NCBI RefSeq assembly: GCF_009908285.1 | Contig: NZ_JAAARM010000002.1 | Location: forward strand, 305,232-369,231 | Direction of reading: 5' to 3' | DNA from: Pseudomonas sp. Fl4BN1 | Lineage (GTDB): Bacteria; Pseudomonadota; Gammaproteobacteria; Pseudomonadales; Pseudomonadaceae | DNA: 64,000 bases | Shown: one piece after another, positions 8,485 to 18,200 of the stretch | Position numbering within the stretch: the stretch's first letter is position 1 | How the letters are laid out: every line of letters starts with the position of its first letter | Position numbers and translations under genes: made by a program | Notes under the pieces: model-generated | Seen by the model: only the letters and a program-made list of their open reading frames with translations | The model's database searches: none | Told to the model about the DNA's origin: nothing

Positions 8485-8847
8485 ATGAGCATCCACAACG
8501 TCGTCGACTTCAGCCAGGCCAAAACCGAGGGCGAACGCTACCGCCCCGCCCCGGAAAAAATCCTCCAGGGCGATCCCGAGCAAGCAGTGTTCAACCACTT
8601 CGCCAGCCCCTGCGGCCAGCTGAACGCCGGCATTTGGGAAGGTGCCGTGGGCCAATGGACAGTGAATTTCACCGAACACGAATACTGCGAGATCCTGCAG
8701 GGCGTATCGGTGCTGCGAGACCACGAGGGCAACGCCAAAACCTTGCGCATCGGTGATCGCTTCGTGATCCCGGCCGGCTTCAAGGGTACCTGGGAAGTGC
8801 TGGAGCCCTGCCGCAAGGTCTACGTGGCCTTCGAACAGAAAGCCTGA
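8485..8847 (+). CDS. Small cupin-domain protein
   Basis: A 120-residue single-domain cupin. The motif GQWTVNFTEHEYCEILQG (about residues 57-74) is the first cupin box with the histidine and glutamates that hold a metal, and the second box reads GDRFVIPAGFKGTWEV. Short proteins of this type (Cupin_3/EutQ-like) are common in proteobacteria next to amine or amino-acid catabolic genes, but the reaction is unknown. GGGGGAA about ten bases upstream supports this ATG over an earlier in-frame one. It is divergent from kauB and may share its control. A strong terminator follows directly. Confidence 0.78.
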   Translation: MSIHNVVDFSQAKTEGERYRPAPEKILQGDPEQAVFNHFASPCGQLNAGIWEGAVGQWTVNFTEHEYCEILQGVSVLRDHEGNAKTLRIGDRFVIPAGFKGTWEVLEPCRKVYVAFEQKA

Positions 8848-8857
8848 ATCACAGGCA

Positions 8858-8889
8858 CAAAAAAACCCGCTTGAAGGCGGGTTTTTTTG
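8858..8889. terminator. Bidirectional intrinsic terminator between cupin gene and rpmG
   Basis: The stem AACCCGC/GCGGGTT with a six-base loop is flanked by an A-run on the left and a T-run on the right, so it can end transcription from both convergent genes. Confidence 0.9.
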
Positions 8890-8905
8890 TCAGAAGAAAA
8901 ATCAA

Positions 8906-9061
8906 TTACTTGATTTTGCCTTCTTTGTAGATCACGTGCTTGCGAACAACCGGATCATATTTCTTGATCTCGATTTTGTCCGGAGTAGTACGCTTGTTCT
9001 TGTCGGTAGTGTAGAAGTGACCAGTACCGGCGCTCGAAATCAAACGAATCAATTCACGCAT
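8906..9061 (-). CDS. rpmG: 50S ribosomal protein L33
   Basis: A 51-residue basic protein read from ATG at 9061-9059 to TAA at 8908-8906. The sequence begins [19 protein letters not shown] and ends with [11 protein letters not shown], the standard bacterial L33. L33 lies in the large ribosomal subunit near the E site. It lacks the CxxC zinc ribbon pairs of the C+ form, so it is the zinc-independent type. It follows rpmB after 11 bases and the two are almost certainly one transcript, ending at the terminator 8858-8889. Confidence 0.96.
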   Translation of the reverse strand: MRELIRLISSAGTGHFYTTDKNKRTTPDKIEIKKYDPVVRKHVIYKEGKIK

Positions 9062-9072
9062 GATTAGCTCCC

Positions 9073-9306
9073 TTAGATCTTGCCAGCGCGGCGGATTTCG
9101 GCCAGCACGACAGTGATGCCACGCTTGTCGATGATGCGCATGCCTTTGGCAGATACGCGCAGACGCACAAAACGTTTCTCTTCTTCAACCCAGAAGCGGT
9201 GATGCTGCAGGTTCGGCAGGAAACGACGACGGGTTTTGTTGTTTGCGTGGGAAATGTTATTCCCAGTCACCGGACCCTTACCGGTAACTTGACAGACTCT
9301 AGACAT
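9073..9306 (-). CDS. rpmB: 50S ribosomal protein L28
   Basis: A 77-residue protein of normal length for proteobacterial L28. It opens with [20 protein letters not shown] and ends with [14 protein letters not shown]. It is a component of the large ribosomal subunit. It is first in the rpmBG operon; the leader upstream holds a clear sigma-70 promoter (9456-9484) and a GC hairpin close to the start codon, possibly involved in controlling ribosomal protein output. Confidence 0.97.
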   Translation of the reverse strand: MSRVCQVTGKGPVTGNNISHANNKTRRRFLPNLQHHRFWVEEEKRFVRLRVSAKGMRIIDKRGITVVLAEIRRAGKI

Positions 9307-9327
9307 GCCTCAGCCCTCTAAAACCAC

Positions 9328-9353
9328 ATGCCCAACCCGGCATGGGTTGGCCG
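9328..9353 (-). promoter_or_regulatory. Hairpin in the rpmB leader
   Basis: GCCCAACCC and GGGTTGGCC arms around a short loop form a stem about 25 bases before the rpmB start codon, inside a leader of about 145 bases. Such leaders often carry feedback control by a ribosomal protein, but no known L28 binding structure was recognised. Confidence 0.4.
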
Positions 9354-9455
9354 CTTAATCTCTCAGTCATTTGGCGCCAGGCGCCGCGTTTCTTTAAGGG
9401 TCTTACCGGCTACACCTACAAGTGAAGGAACCGGGCCCCTAGAAAAGAGCGCTGC

Positions 9456-9484
9456 TTTATACCAGAAAGACCCAATAGCAACAA
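9456..9484 (-). promoter_or_regulatory. Sigma-70 promoter of rpmB-rpmG
   Basis: Read on the minus strand, TTGTTG (9484-9479) and TATAAA (9461-9456) are separated by exactly 17 bases. This predicts a start of transcription near 9449 and a leader of about 140 bases. Confidence 0.65.
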
Positions 9485-9847
9485 CAACCGCAGTGCACAG
9501 GACAATCAAAAGTACTGATTTTTTTGCGCCGAACGCCTGCGGCAAAGGCTACCGTAGTAAACGACCGCTCGTCGCAGAATATATTTTGCCGCCTGCCAGC
9601 CCGCCACGCAGCCCAGACAACAGGCGCGCAAGCGACCTTTGAAGATGGGTTCCCGGAGCGAATCGGCGAACAACCTGCCTCTGACAACGGCTCATGGCTG
9701 CAAAGACCGGATCGAGTCATGAACCACGCCTCGGGCTCCGACAGCAAATGCAAAAGGGGATAGTCATTTTCCAGCGAGATCACTAGGGTAAGGCATTTCC
9801 AGACTGCACTCGCAGATGGGCTTTCGATCTGCACAAGGAACCCGACC

Positions 9848-11431
9848 ATGCGTCTCGCCGCCCTCCCGCTCCTGCTCGCACCTTTTCTGAGCCCCCTGGC
9901 TCAGGCTGCCACGCTGAGCGTCTGCACCGAAGCCAGCCCGGAAGGCTTCGACGTGGTGCAGTACAACTCGCTGACTACCACCAACGCTTCCGCCGATGTG
10001 CTGATGAACCGCCTGGTGGAGTTCGACGCCAACAGCGGCAAGGTGGTCCCCAGCCTCGCCGATAGCTGGGAAGTCTCGGCCGACGGTCTGACCTACGTGT
10101 TCAAGCTGCATCCCAAGGTCAAGTTTCATCGTACCGACTACTTCAATCCCAGCCGCGAACTGAGCGCCGAAGACGTCAAGTTCAGCTTCGATCGCATGCT
10201 CGATCCGGCCCATCCATGGCACAAGGTCGCCCAGAGCGGCTTCCCTCACGCCCAGTCCCTGCAGCTGCCCAGCCTGATCAAGAAGATCGATGCCCTGGAC
10301 CCGCTGACCGTGCGCTTTACCCTTGATCACGCCGACTCGACCTTCCTCGCCACGCTGAGCATGGGTTTTGCTTCGATCTACTCCGCGGAATACGCCGACC
10401 AGCTACTCAAGGCCGGCACGCCGGAGAAGCTCAACAGCCAGCCGATTGGCAGTGGCCCGTTCATCTTTGGGCGTTTCCAGAAAGACGCATCGATCCGCTA
10501 CAAGGCCAACCGCGACTACTTTGCCGGCAAACCGGCGGTGGACTCACTGATCTTCGCCATCACCCCGGATGCCAACGTGCGACTGCAGAAACTGCGGCGC
10601 AACGAGTGCCAGATCGCCCTGTCGCCCAAGCCTCTGGATGTCCACGCCGCGGCTGAGGATCCAGCACTGAAGATTGAGAAAACTGCAGCCTTCATGACCG
10701 CTTTTGTCGCCATCAACAGCCAGCACCCACCTCTGGACAAACCCGAAGTACGCCAGGCGATCAACCTTGCCTTCGACAAGGACAGCTATCTCAAGGCAGT
10801 GTTCGAAGGCACCGCCGAAGCCGCCAACGGCCCCTACCCGCCCAACACCTGGAGCTACGCCAAGGATCTGCCCGGCTACGCCCACGACCCGCAAAAGGCC
10901 CGCCAACTGCTGGCCCAGGCCGGCCTGAAGAACGGCTTCGAAACCACCATCTGGACCCGCCCTTCCGGCAGCCTGCTGAACCCCAACCCCAGCCTGGGTG
11001 CGCAACTGCTGCAAGCGGACCTGGCGCAGGTGGGGATCCAGGCGGAAATCCGCGTGATCGAATGGGGCGAGCTGATCCGGCGAGCCAAAGCCGGGGAGCA
11101 TGACCTGCTGTTCATGGGCTGGGCTGGCGACAACGGCGACCCGGATAACTTCCTTTCGCCACAGTTCACCTGTGCGGCGGTCAAGTCCGGCACCAACTTC
11201 GCCCGCTACTGCGACCAGAACCTCGACAAACTGATCACCGCCGGCAAGACCACCAGCGAGCAGGGGGTACGCAGCAAGCTGTACCAGCAGGCCCAGGCAC
11301 AGATCCAGCAACAGGCCCTATGGCTGCCCTTGGCGCACCCGACTGCATTTGCCCTGACCCGCAAACAGATCGAGGGTTACCAAGTGAGCCCCTTCGGACG
11401 CCAGGACTACTCGAAGGTCAGCGTCAAATAA
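9848..11431 (+). CDS. Dipeptide/oligopeptide ABC transporter periplasmic binding protein (DppA-like)
   Basis: A 527-residue exported solute-binding protein of family 5 (SBP_bac_5). A signal peptide of about 20 residues ends in LAQA before ATLSVCTEASPEGFD. Family features include the early NRLVEFDANSGKVVPSLADSWEVS block, the GPFIFGRFQ segment and the C-terminal LPLAHPTAFALTR. The position upstream of radC matches PA5317, one of several dipeptide-binding proteins in Pseudomonas that share the DppBCDF permease encoded elsewhere. No permease genes lie here, so it must work with an unlinked transporter. AAGGAA upstream supports the start. Confidence 0.88.
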   Translation: MRLAALPLLLAPFLSPLAQAATLSVCTEASPEGFDVVQYNSLTTTNASADVLMNRLVEFDANSGKVVPSLADSWEVSADGLTYVFKLHPKVKFHRTDYFNPSRELSAEDVKFSFDRMLDPAHPWHKVAQSGFPHAQSLQLPSLIKKIDALDPLTVRFTLDHADSTFLATLSMGFASIYSAEYADQLLKAGTPEKLNSQPIGSGPFIFGRFQKDASIRYKANRDYFAGKPAVDSLIFAITPDANVRLQKLRRNECQIALSPKPLDVHAAAEDPALKIEKTAAFMTAFVAINSQHPPLDKPEVRQAINLAFDKDSYLKAVFEGTAEAANGPYPPNTWSYAKDLPGYAHDPQKARQLLAQAGLKNGFETTIWTRPSGSLLNPNPSLGAQLLQADLAQVGIQAEIRVIEWGELIRRAKAGEHDLLFMGWAGDNGDPDNFLSPQFTCAAVKSGTNFARYCDQNLDKLITAGKTTSEQGVRSKLYQQAQAQIQQQALWLPLAHPTAFALTRKQIEGYQVSPFGRQDYSKVSVK

Positions 11432-11446
11432 CGCGATGCACGCCTT

Positions 11447-11497
11447 GAGCAGCAAGCTTCACGGTCAGAAACGCCCTGACCTTGAAGCTTGCTGCTC
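11447..11497. terminator. Long stem-loop shared by the convergent dppA-like gene and radC
   Basis: A 15-bp arm GAGCAGCAAGCTTCA (11447-11461) pairs with its complement at 11483-11497, and inner bases GGTCAG/CTGACC extend the stem. The radC stop codon lies inside the right arm. There is no U-run, so termination may be factor-aided or the stem may protect 3' ends. Confidence 0.6.
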
Positions 11498-12170
11498 AGA
11501 TCCAGCCATACTCGGCCATCGACAATGGATCGCCCTCACCCACGATGAAATGATCCAGCACCCGCACATCGATCAGTTCCAGCGCCTCCTGCAAACGCCG
11601 AGTCACCACCCGGTCGGCAGGACTAGGCTCAGAGATGCCCGACGGGTGGTTGTGACAGAGGATCACCGCCGCCGCGTTATGCGCCAGGGTGCGCTTGATC
11701 ACCTGCCGCGGATAAACCGCAGTGCTGTCGATCGACCCTTGAAACAGCACCTCGAAGGCCAGAACGCGATGCTTGGTGTCCAGAAACAGGCAGCCGAATA
11801 CCTCATGGGGCTCGTGCCGCAGCATCGACTTCAGGTAATCGCGCACTACCAGTGGATTCTCCAGCGCCGACTGCCGATGAAGCTTTTCCGCCAAGTGCCG
11901 ACGCGCCATTTCCAGCACCGCCTGCAACAAGGCGTACTTGGCCGGCCCCAACCCCAACTGGCGAGTGAAGGTCAGTTGATCGGCTTCCAGCAGACTGCGC
12001 AGGCTGCCAAAACGCTGCAACAGGTGCCGCGCCAGGTCCACCGCGCTTTTTCCGGCCACTCCGGTACGCAAGAAAATAGCCAGCAACTCGGCATCGGAAA
12101 GGCTGATGGCGCCCTGCTCCAGAAGCCGTTCCCGCGGACGCTCCGCCGCAGGCCAATCACGAATGCTCAT
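11496..12170 (-). CDS. radC: RadC/MPN-domain protein
   Basis: A 224-residue protein with an N-terminal helix-hairpin-helix UPF0758 segment (about 1-95) and a C-terminal JAMM/MPN metalloprotease-like domain. The metal motif is HNHPSG at 173-178 followed by D186 in PSPADR, so the site is intact. Historically called a DNA repair protein, but that link came from a misassigned mutation; the true role is uncertain. The ATG at 12170 gives the normal length; an upstream start at 12203 would add unsupported residues. Divergent from coaBC, as in P. aeruginosa (PA5319). Confidence 0.9.
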   Translation of the reverse strand: MSIRDWPAAERPRERLLEQGAISLSDAELLAIFLRTGVAGKSAVDLARHLLQRFGSLRSLLEADQLTFTRQLGLGPAKYALLQAVLEMARRHLAEKLHRQSALENPLVVRDYLKSMLRHEPHEVFGCLFLDTKHRVLAFEVLFQGSIDSTAVYPRQVIKRTLAHNAAAVILCHNHPSGISEPSPADRVVTRRLQEALELIDVRVLDHFIVGEGDPLSMAEYGWI

Positions 12171-12200
12171 CACACCTCCCTGTGCATGGCGCCGCTGTTC

Positions 12201-12216
12201 CACAGCGGGCGCTGTG
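12201..12216. promoter_or_regulatory. Perfect palindrome in the radC-coaBC divergent region
   Basis: CACAGCG and CGCTGTG flank a GG centre. It sits directly before a -10-like TATCTT (12218-12223) that could serve coaBC, so it might be an operator. No binding protein is recognised. Confidence 0.3.
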
Positions 12217-12303
12217 CTATCTTAGCCCCCCTCTTTTTTGCGTGGTATTTCACCTGGGGAGGGGGCATGCCACGCAGTAATCATTGAACGGAAAGACAGG
12301 CCT

Positions 12304-13512
12304 ATGCAGCGGCTGTATCGGAAACGCATCGTGCTCGGCGTCGGCGGCGGCATTGCCGCCTATAAGAGCGCGGAGCTGGTTCGCCGACTCCTCGACCAGG
12401 GCGCCGAAGTGCGTGTGGTCATGACTCGGGGCGGCAGTGAGTTCATCACCCCTCTGACCATGCAGGCGCTCTCCGGGCACCCGGTCCACCTCGACTTGCT
12501 GGACCCGGCGGCCGAAGCTGCCATGGGCCACATCGAGCTGGCCAAATGGGCCGACCTGGTCCTGATCGCCCCGGCCACAGCCGACTTGATCGCCCGCCTG
12601 GCCCAAGGCATTGCCGACGACCTGCTGACCACCCTGGTCCTGGCCACCGACGCCACTGTCGCCATCGCGCCCGCCATGAACCAGGCCATGTGGCGCGACC
12701 CCGCCACCCAGGCCAACACCCAACTCTTGCAAAGCCGTGGCCTGCAGGTCTTTGGCCCCGCGTCCGGCAGCCAAGCCTGTGGCGACGTTGGCCTGGGCCG
12801 CATGCTGGAGGCTACGGACCTGGCGCAGTGCGCAGCCGACTGCTTCCAGCACCAGGCACTGACCGGCAAACATGTTCTGATCACCGCAGGGCCGACCCAG
12901 GAAAATATCGATCCGGTGCGCTACATCACCAACCATAGCTCAGGAAAAATGGGCTTCGCCCTGGCCGAGGCTGCCGTTGAAGCGGGCGCTCGGGTGACCC
13001 TGATCACCGGCCCGGTGCACCTGCCAACTCCCGACAGAGTCACGCGGATCGACGTTGTCAGCGCCCGCGACATGCTCGCGGCCTGCGAAGCGGCCATCCC
13101 CTGCGACATTTTCATCGCCTCGGCGGCGGTCGCGGACTACCGCCCTGAAGTCGTTGCCCCTCAGAAATTAAAGAAAGACCCTACGAAAGGTGACGGCCTG
13201 CTGCTACAGATGGTGCGCAACCCAGACATACTGGCCACCATCGCCACCCGCCCGGATCGTCCTTTCAGTGTCGGTTTCGCCGCCGAAACCGAACACCTGC
13301 TCGACTACGCTGCACGCAAATTGAAGGACAAGAACCTCGACCTGATCGTCGCCAACGACGTGGCCAACCCGAGCATTGGCTTCAACAGCGAGGAAAACGC
13401 CTGCAGCGTGATTGACCGGGAGTTGCACGCAACTCTCTTCGCCCAGACCAGCAAGGGCAAGATTGCCCGCCAACTGATCTCTTTTATCGCCGAACGGCTG
13501 AACCAGGTTTAA
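12304..13512 (+). CDS. coaBC: Bifunctional phosphopantothenoylcysteine decarboxylase / phosphopantothenate-cysteine ligase
   Basis: A 402-residue fusion enzyme that performs two steps of coenzyme A synthesis. Residues 1-180 are the FMN-dependent decarboxylase CoaC with PAMN (N126) and the active-site C159 in [10 protein letters not shown]. Residues about 190-400 are the ligase CoaB with [18 protein letters not shown] and the KLKKDP loop (288-293). Length and order are standard. The start at 12304 is preferred to an earlier frame extension because the flavin-binding [16 protein letters not shown] must sit near the N-terminus. dut follows after five bases, so the two are likely cotranscribed. 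Confidence 0.96.
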   Translation: MQRLYRKRIVLGVGGGIAAYKSAELVRRLLDQGAEVRVVMTRGGSEFITPLTMQALSGHPVHLDLLDPAAEAAMGHIELAKWADLVLIAPATADLIARLAQGIADDLLTTLVLATDATVAIAPAMNQAMWRDPATQANTQLLQSRGLQVFGPASGSQACGDVGLGRMLEATDLAQCAADCFQHQALTGKHVLITAGPTQENIDPVRYITNHSSGKMGFALAEAAVEAGARVTLITGPVHLPTPDRVTRIDVVSARDMLAACEAAIPCDIFIASAAVADYRPEVVAPQKLKKDPTKGDGLLLQMVRNPDILATIATRPDRPFSVGFAAETEHLLDYAARKLKDKNLDLIVANDVANPSIGFNSEENACSVIDRELHATLFAQTSKGKIARQLISFIAERLNQV

Positions 13513-13517
13513 CTCGC

Positions 13518-13973
13518 ATGCACGCTTTACAAGCCAAGATCCTCGACCCACGCATCGGCAATGAATTCCCCATGCCGCAGTACGCCACGCCAGGCTCCGC
13601 CGGGCTCGACCTGCGGGCAATGCTCAAGGAAGACACCATTCTGGAGCCGGGCCAGACCCTGCTGATTCCGACCGGGCTGTCGGTCTACATCGGTGATCCA
13701 GGCCTGGCGGCGTTGATCCTGCCACGCTCCGGCCTGGGCCATAAGCACGGCATCGTGCTGGGCAACCTGGTGGGCCTGATCGACTCGGACTATCAGGGCG
13801 AGTTGATGGTGTCCTGCTGGAACCGTGGCCAGACGGCCTTCAACATTGCCGTTGGCGAGCGCATCGCCCAACTGGTGCTGGTCCCTGTGGTCCAGGCACA
13901 CTTCGAAGTGGTCGAGGCTTTTGACGAAAGCCAGCGCGGCGCGGGCGGCTTCGGCCATTCCGGCAGCCACTGA
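13518..13973 (+). CDS. dut: Deoxyuridine 5'-triphosphate nucleotidohydrolase (dUTPase)
   Basis: A 151-residue homotrimeric dUTPase that converts dUTP to dUMP and pyrophosphate, preventing uracil in DNA and feeding dTMP synthesis. All five motifs are seen: SAGLDLRA (motif 1), [10 protein letters not shown] (2), [10 protein letters not shown] (3), [10 protein letters not shown] (4) and the C-terminal [10 protein letters not shown] (5), which closes over the active site. The coaBC-dut-algC order is typical for Pseudomonas. Confidence 0.97.
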   Translation: MHALQAKILDPRIGNEFPMPQYATPGSAGLDLRAMLKEDTILEPGQTLLIPTGLSVYIGDPGLAALILPRSGLGHKHGIVLGNLVGLIDSDYQGELMVSCWNRGQTAFNIAVGERIAQLVLVPVVQAHFEVVEAFDESQRGAGGFGHSGSH

Positions 13974-14233
13974 TTGCACCTCCTCGGCCCGGGCGTCAGC
14001 CCGGTCCGAGCGTTTGCGTCGATATTCAGGATGAATGACCACTGATCGCGGCGTGACGCTCCGGCCCCGCCAAACCGGGCCCTTGAACGATCAGAGACTG
14101 GCCAGCACTCCTCAGATGGCACTTTCGCAGTACGAACTCTATGCTGAAAACGCCGTCATACCCTTCAGTTTGAGCTTGCCGGCCTGTCCTTCCTCGGCCG
14201 TACTGCACCCCTTCAGATGGAGCACCCTCAGTG

Positions 14234-15631
14234 ATGAGCAACGCAGCCAAAGTCGCCCCGAAATTCCCTGACAGCATCTTTCGCGCCTATGACATTCGTG
14301 GCGTGGTCCCGGAAACCCTGACCGCTGAAACCGCCTACTGGATCGGTCGCGCCATCGGCTCCCAGAGCCTGGCTCAAGGCGAACCCAACGTATCAGTGGG
14401 CCGCGACGGTCGCCTGTCCGGACCAGAACTGGTGGCACAGCTGATTCAGGGACTGTACGACAGCGGCTGCCACGTCAGCGATGTAGGCCTGGTGCCGACT
14501 CCGGCCCTGTACTACGCCGCCAACGTCCTGGCCGGCAAGTCCGGGGTGATGCTCACCGGCAGCCACAACCCGTCGAACTACAACGGTTTCAAGATCGTCA
14601 TTGCCGGCGACACCCTGGCCAACGAACAGATCCAGGCCCTGCACGAGCGCCTCAAGACCAACCATCTGACCAGCGCCAAGGGCAGCATCACTCAGGTAGA
14701 TATCCTGCCGCGCTACGCCGACGAGATCACCCGGGATGTGAAGCTGGCCCGACGCCTGAAAGTCGTGGTGGATTGCGGAAACGGTGCCGCCGGGGTCATT
14801 GCTCCACAGCTGATCGAAGCCCTGAACTGCGAAGTCATTCCGCTGTTCTGCGAAGTCGATGGCAACTTCCCCAATCACCACCCGGATCCCGGCAAACCCG
14901 AGAACCTCGAGGACCTGATCGCCAAGGTCAAGGAAACCGGAGCCGACCTGGGCCTGGCCTTCGACGGTGACGGCGACCGCGTTGGCGTCGTGACCAACAC
15001 CGGCAGCATCGTCTTCCCGGATCGCCTGCTGATGCTGTTCGCCAAGGATGTGGTGGCGCGCAACCCGGACGCGGAGATCATCTTCGACGTTAAGTGCACC
15101 CGCCGCCTGATTCCGCTGATCAAGGAATATGGCGGTCGCCCGCTAATGTGGAAGACCGGTCACTCGTTGATCAAGAAGAAAATGAAACAGACCGGCGCCC
15201 TGCTAGCCGGCGAGATGAGCGGCCATGTGTTCTTCAAAGAGCGCTGGTTCGGTTTCGACGACGGCATTTATAGCGCCGCGCGGTTGCTGGAGATCCTCAG
15301 CAAGGAAAAATCCACTGCGGAAGAGCTGTTCGCGACCTTCCCGAATGATATTTCTACGCCAGAAATCAATATCCATGTGACCGAAGAGAGCAAATTCAGC
15401 ATCATTGATGCCCTGCACGACGCGCAGTGGGGCGCAGGCGCCGACCTGACCACCATTGACGGAGTGCGAGTCGACTATGCCAAGGGCTGGGGCCTGGTTC
15501 GCGCCTCCAACACCACCCCTGTGCTGGTGCTGCGCTTCGAGGCTGATGACGAAGCCGAGCTGCAGCGGATCAAGGACGTGTTCCACGTCCAGCTGAAACG
15601 TGTTGCACCTGATCTCCAACTACCGTTTTGA
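14234..15631 (+). CDS. algC: Phosphomannomutase / phosphoglucomutase AlgC
   Basis: A 465-residue alpha-D-phosphohexomutase interconverting the 1- and 6-phosphates of mannose and glucose. It supplies precursors for alginate, LPS core and other exopolysaccharides. The phosphoserine loop is TGSHNP with S110, the metal loop is DGDGDR, and the sugar-binding GEMSGH and the phosphate-binding RASNTTP loops are intact. GTG at 14231 lies directly before the ATG and has the better ribosome-site spacing (GGAG at 14219-14222), so either may be used. There is no N-terminal membrane extension as seen in some other species. A 260-bp gap after dut, with no recognised gene, may hold its own promoter. Confidence 0.95.
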   Translation: MSNAAKVAPKFPDSIFRAYDIRGVVPETLTAETAYWIGRAIGSQSLAQGEPNVSVGRDGRLSGPELVAQLIQGLYDSGCHVSDVGLVPTPALYYAANVLAGKSGVMLTGSHNPSNYNGFKIVIAGDTLANEQIQALHERLKTNHLTSAKGSITQVDILPRYADEITRDVKLARRLKVVVDCGNGAAGVIAPQLIEALNCEVIPLFCEVDGNFPNHHPDPGKPENLEDLIAKVKETGADLGLAFDGDGDRVGVVTNTGSIVFPDRLLMLFAKDVVARNPDAEIIFDVKCTRRLIPLIKEYGGRPLMWKTGHSLIKKKMKQTGALLAGEMSGHVFFKERWFGFDDGIYSAARLLEILSKEKSTAEELFATFPNDISTPEINIHVTEESKFSIIDALHDAQWGAGADLTTIDGVRVDYAKGWGLVRASNTTPVLVLRFEADDEAELQRIKDVFHVQLKRVAPDLQLPF

Positions 15632-15655
15632 CTGTTTGAAGCACCGGAGCCCTGA

Positions 15656-16561
<906 letters not shown>

Positions 16562-16572
16562 GCGACACCCAC

Positions 16573-16612
16573 AAAAAAGCCCCCGCTCGGCCATGCCGGG
16601 CGGGGGCTTTTT
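16573..16612. terminator. Bidirectional intrinsic terminator between argB and pyrE
   Basis: A stem AAAGCCCCCG/CGGGGGCTTT with a GGC-CAT-GCC tip, an A-run on the left and a T-run on the right serves both convergent genes. Confidence 0.92.
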
Positions 16613-16633
16613 ATATTGGCTAATCCTTGCGGA

Positions 16634-17278
16634 TCAGATCCCGTACTGCGCGCGGTAGGCTTCCACCGCTGGCAGATGCTGCTTGAGCGCCGGATCGTCT
16701 GCCAGGAACTGCAGTACCTGGGTCAGGGAGACAATACTCACCACGGGAATGCCGAAGTCGCGTTCGACTTCCTGGATCGCCGACAGCTCGCCGTTGCCAC
16801 GCTCCTGACGGTTCAGGGCAATCAATACGCCCGCCGCCTTGGCGCCGTCCTGGGACGCGATGATCTGCATCACCTCACGGATCGCAGTGCCGGCAGTAAT
16901 CACATCATCAATGATCAACACATCGCCAGTCAGTGGTGCGCCTACCAGGCTGCCGCCCTCGCCATGGGCCTTGGCCTCTTTGCGATTGAAGCACCAAGGC
17001 AGATCACGCTGATGGTGTTCGGCCAGAGCGACCGCAGTGGTTGCAGCCAAAGGGATGCCCTTGTAGGCCGGGCCAAACAGCACATCGAATGGAATGCCGC
17101 TTTCGACGATCGCCGCAGCGTAGAAACGCCCCAGCTGGGCCAGGGCCGAACCGCTATTGAACAGGCCGGCATTGAAGAAGTAAGGACTGGTACGCCCGGA
17201 CTTCAGGGTGAACTCGCCGAAGCGCAAAACGCCGCGATCGATGGCAAAACGAATGAAATCGCGCTGATACGCTTGCAT
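16634..17278 (-). CDS. pyrE: Orotate phosphoribosyltransferase
   Basis: A 214-residue enzyme that joins orotate with phosphoribosyl pyrophosphate to make orotidine 5'-phosphate in pyrimidine synthesis. The PRPP-binding motif [13 protein letters not shown] is present, with the flexible loop [11 protein letters not shown] carrying the catalytic lysine. Length is normal. The ATG at 17278 is preceded by a weak GGGG run only. It is divergent from crc, with 81 bases between, as in other pseudomonads. Confidence 0.97.
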   Translation of the reverse strand: MQAYQRDFIRFAIDRGVLRFGEFTLKSGRTSPYFFNAGLFNSGSALAQLGRFYAAAIVESGIPFDVLFGPAYKGIPLAATTAVALAEHHQRDLPWCFNRKEAKAHGEGGSLVGAPLTGDVLIIDDVITAGTAIREVMQIIASQDGAKAAGVLIALNRQERGNGELSAIQEVERDFGIPVVSIVSLTQVLQFLADDPALKQHLPAVEAYRAQYGI

Positions 17279-17302
17279 GAAAAAACCCCAAATACCACGG
17301 AT

Positions 17303-17337
17303 TTAGCTAATTAGGTAGACGCCGTGTATCATACACG
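17303..17337 (+). promoter_or_regulatory. Putative crc promoter with overlapping palindrome
   Basis: TTAGCT (17303-17308) and TATCAT (17327-17332) lie 18 bases apart. The -10 element is inside the perfect palindrome CGTGTAT-C-ATACACG (17323-17337), so a protein bound there would block the promoter, and it also sits in the short region in front of pyrE. Confidence 0.4.
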
Positions 17338-17359
17338 CACGTGATTTTTGGGGCCATTT

Positions 17360-18139
17360 ATGCGGATCATCAGTGTGAACGTCAATGGTATTCAGGCGGC
17401 AGTCGAGCGTGGTTTGCTCAGTTGGCTGCAAGCACAGAATGCCGACGTCATCTGCCTGCAGGACACCCGCGCCTCTGCCTTTGAACTGGATGATCCAGCC
17501 TTCCAACTGGATGGCTACTTCCTTTATGCCTGCGATGCCGAAGTGCCTGCCCAAGGCGGTGTGGCTTTGTATTCGCGGTTGCAGCCGAAGGCGGTCATCA
17601 GCGGCCTCGGCTTCGAGACAGCCGATCGTTACGGGCGCTACCTGCAAGCCGATTTCGACAAGGTCAGCATCGCGACCTTGCTGCTTCCATCAGGGCAGAA
17701 CGGCGATGAAGACTTGAACCAGAAGTTCAAGCTAATGGACGACTTCGCCCGTTATCTGGATAAGCAGCGGCGCAAACGTCGCGAGTACATCTATTGCGGC
17801 TCGTTGTATGTGGCGCAGCAGAAGCTGGACATCAAGAACTGGCGTGACAGCCAGCAATCTCCGGGCTTCCTGGCACCTGAGCGTGCCTGGATGGACGAGA
17901 TTGTCGGCAACATGGGTTATGTCGATGCTTTGCGCGAAGTCAGTCGCGAAGGCGACCAGTACAGCTGGTGGCCAGATAACGAACAGGCCGAGATGCTCAA
18001 CCTGGGCTGGCGCTTCGACTATCAGTTGCTGACTCCTGGCCTGCGCCGCTTCGTTCGCAGTGCACGACTGCCACGTCAGCCGCGCTTCTCGCAGCACGCG
18101 CCATTGATCGTGGACTATGACTGGACGCTGACTATCTAA
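17360..18139 (+). CDS. crc: Catabolite repression control protein Crc
   Basis: A 259-residue protein, the exact length of P. aeruginosa Crc. It acts with Hfq at A-rich sites on mRNAs to block translation of genes for less-preferred carbon sources, and is counteracted by CrcZ-type small RNAs. The fold is that of exonuclease III/EEP enzymes, but residues that bind metal in the nucleases are replaced: the GDxN position reads CGSLY (146-150) and the SDHAP position reads SQHAP (244-248). This agrees with reports that Crc has no nuclease activity. The ATG at 17360 gives the standard N-terminus MRIISVNVNG. A strong terminator follows. Confidence 0.96.
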   Translation: MRIISVNVNGIQAAVERGLLSWLQAQNADVICLQDTRASAFELDDPAFQLDGYFLYACDAEVPAQGGVALYSRLQPKAVISGLGFETADRYGRYLQADFDKVSIATLLLPSGQNGDEDLNQKFKLMDDFARYLDKQRRKRREYIYCGSLYVAQQKLDIKNWRDSQQSPGFLAPERAWMDEIVGNMGYVDALREVSREGDQYSWWPDNEQAEMLNLGWRFDYQLLTPGLRRFVRSARLPRQPRFSQHAPLIVDYDWTLTI

Positions 18140-18154
18140 ACGTCTTTTCACAGC

Positions 18155-18190
18155 CACAAAAAAGCCGACAGCGATGTCGGCTTTTTTGTG
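18155..18190. terminator. Bidirectional intrinsic terminator after crc
   Basis: AAAAAAGCCGACA and TGTCGGCTTTTTT form a perfect stem with a four-base loop, serving crc and the convergent DUF4870 gene. Confidence 0.93.
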
Positions 18191-18200
18191 CGCGTCCGGT

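Larger units (their letters stand above)
9307..9847. other. 541-bp non-coding region between rpmB and the peptide-binding gene
   Basis: No convincing gene lies here. The left part is the rpmB leader with a hairpin at 9328-9353 and the promoter at 9456-9484. The right part (about 9500-9847) should contain the promoter of the peptide-binding gene, but no clear -35/-10 pair was recognised. A 60-codon minus-strand frame with a hydrophobic stretch covers the rpmB promoter and needs a TTG start; it was rejected. Confidence 0.6.

Noticed and set aside
9363..9545. 60-codon minus-strand frame with a hydrophobic stretch
   Set aside because: Needs a TTG start, has no ribosome site and overlaps the rpmB promoter and leader.
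14035..14271. 78-codon plus-strand frame before algC
   Set aside because: No ribosome site, no recognisable motif, and it overlaps the algC start.
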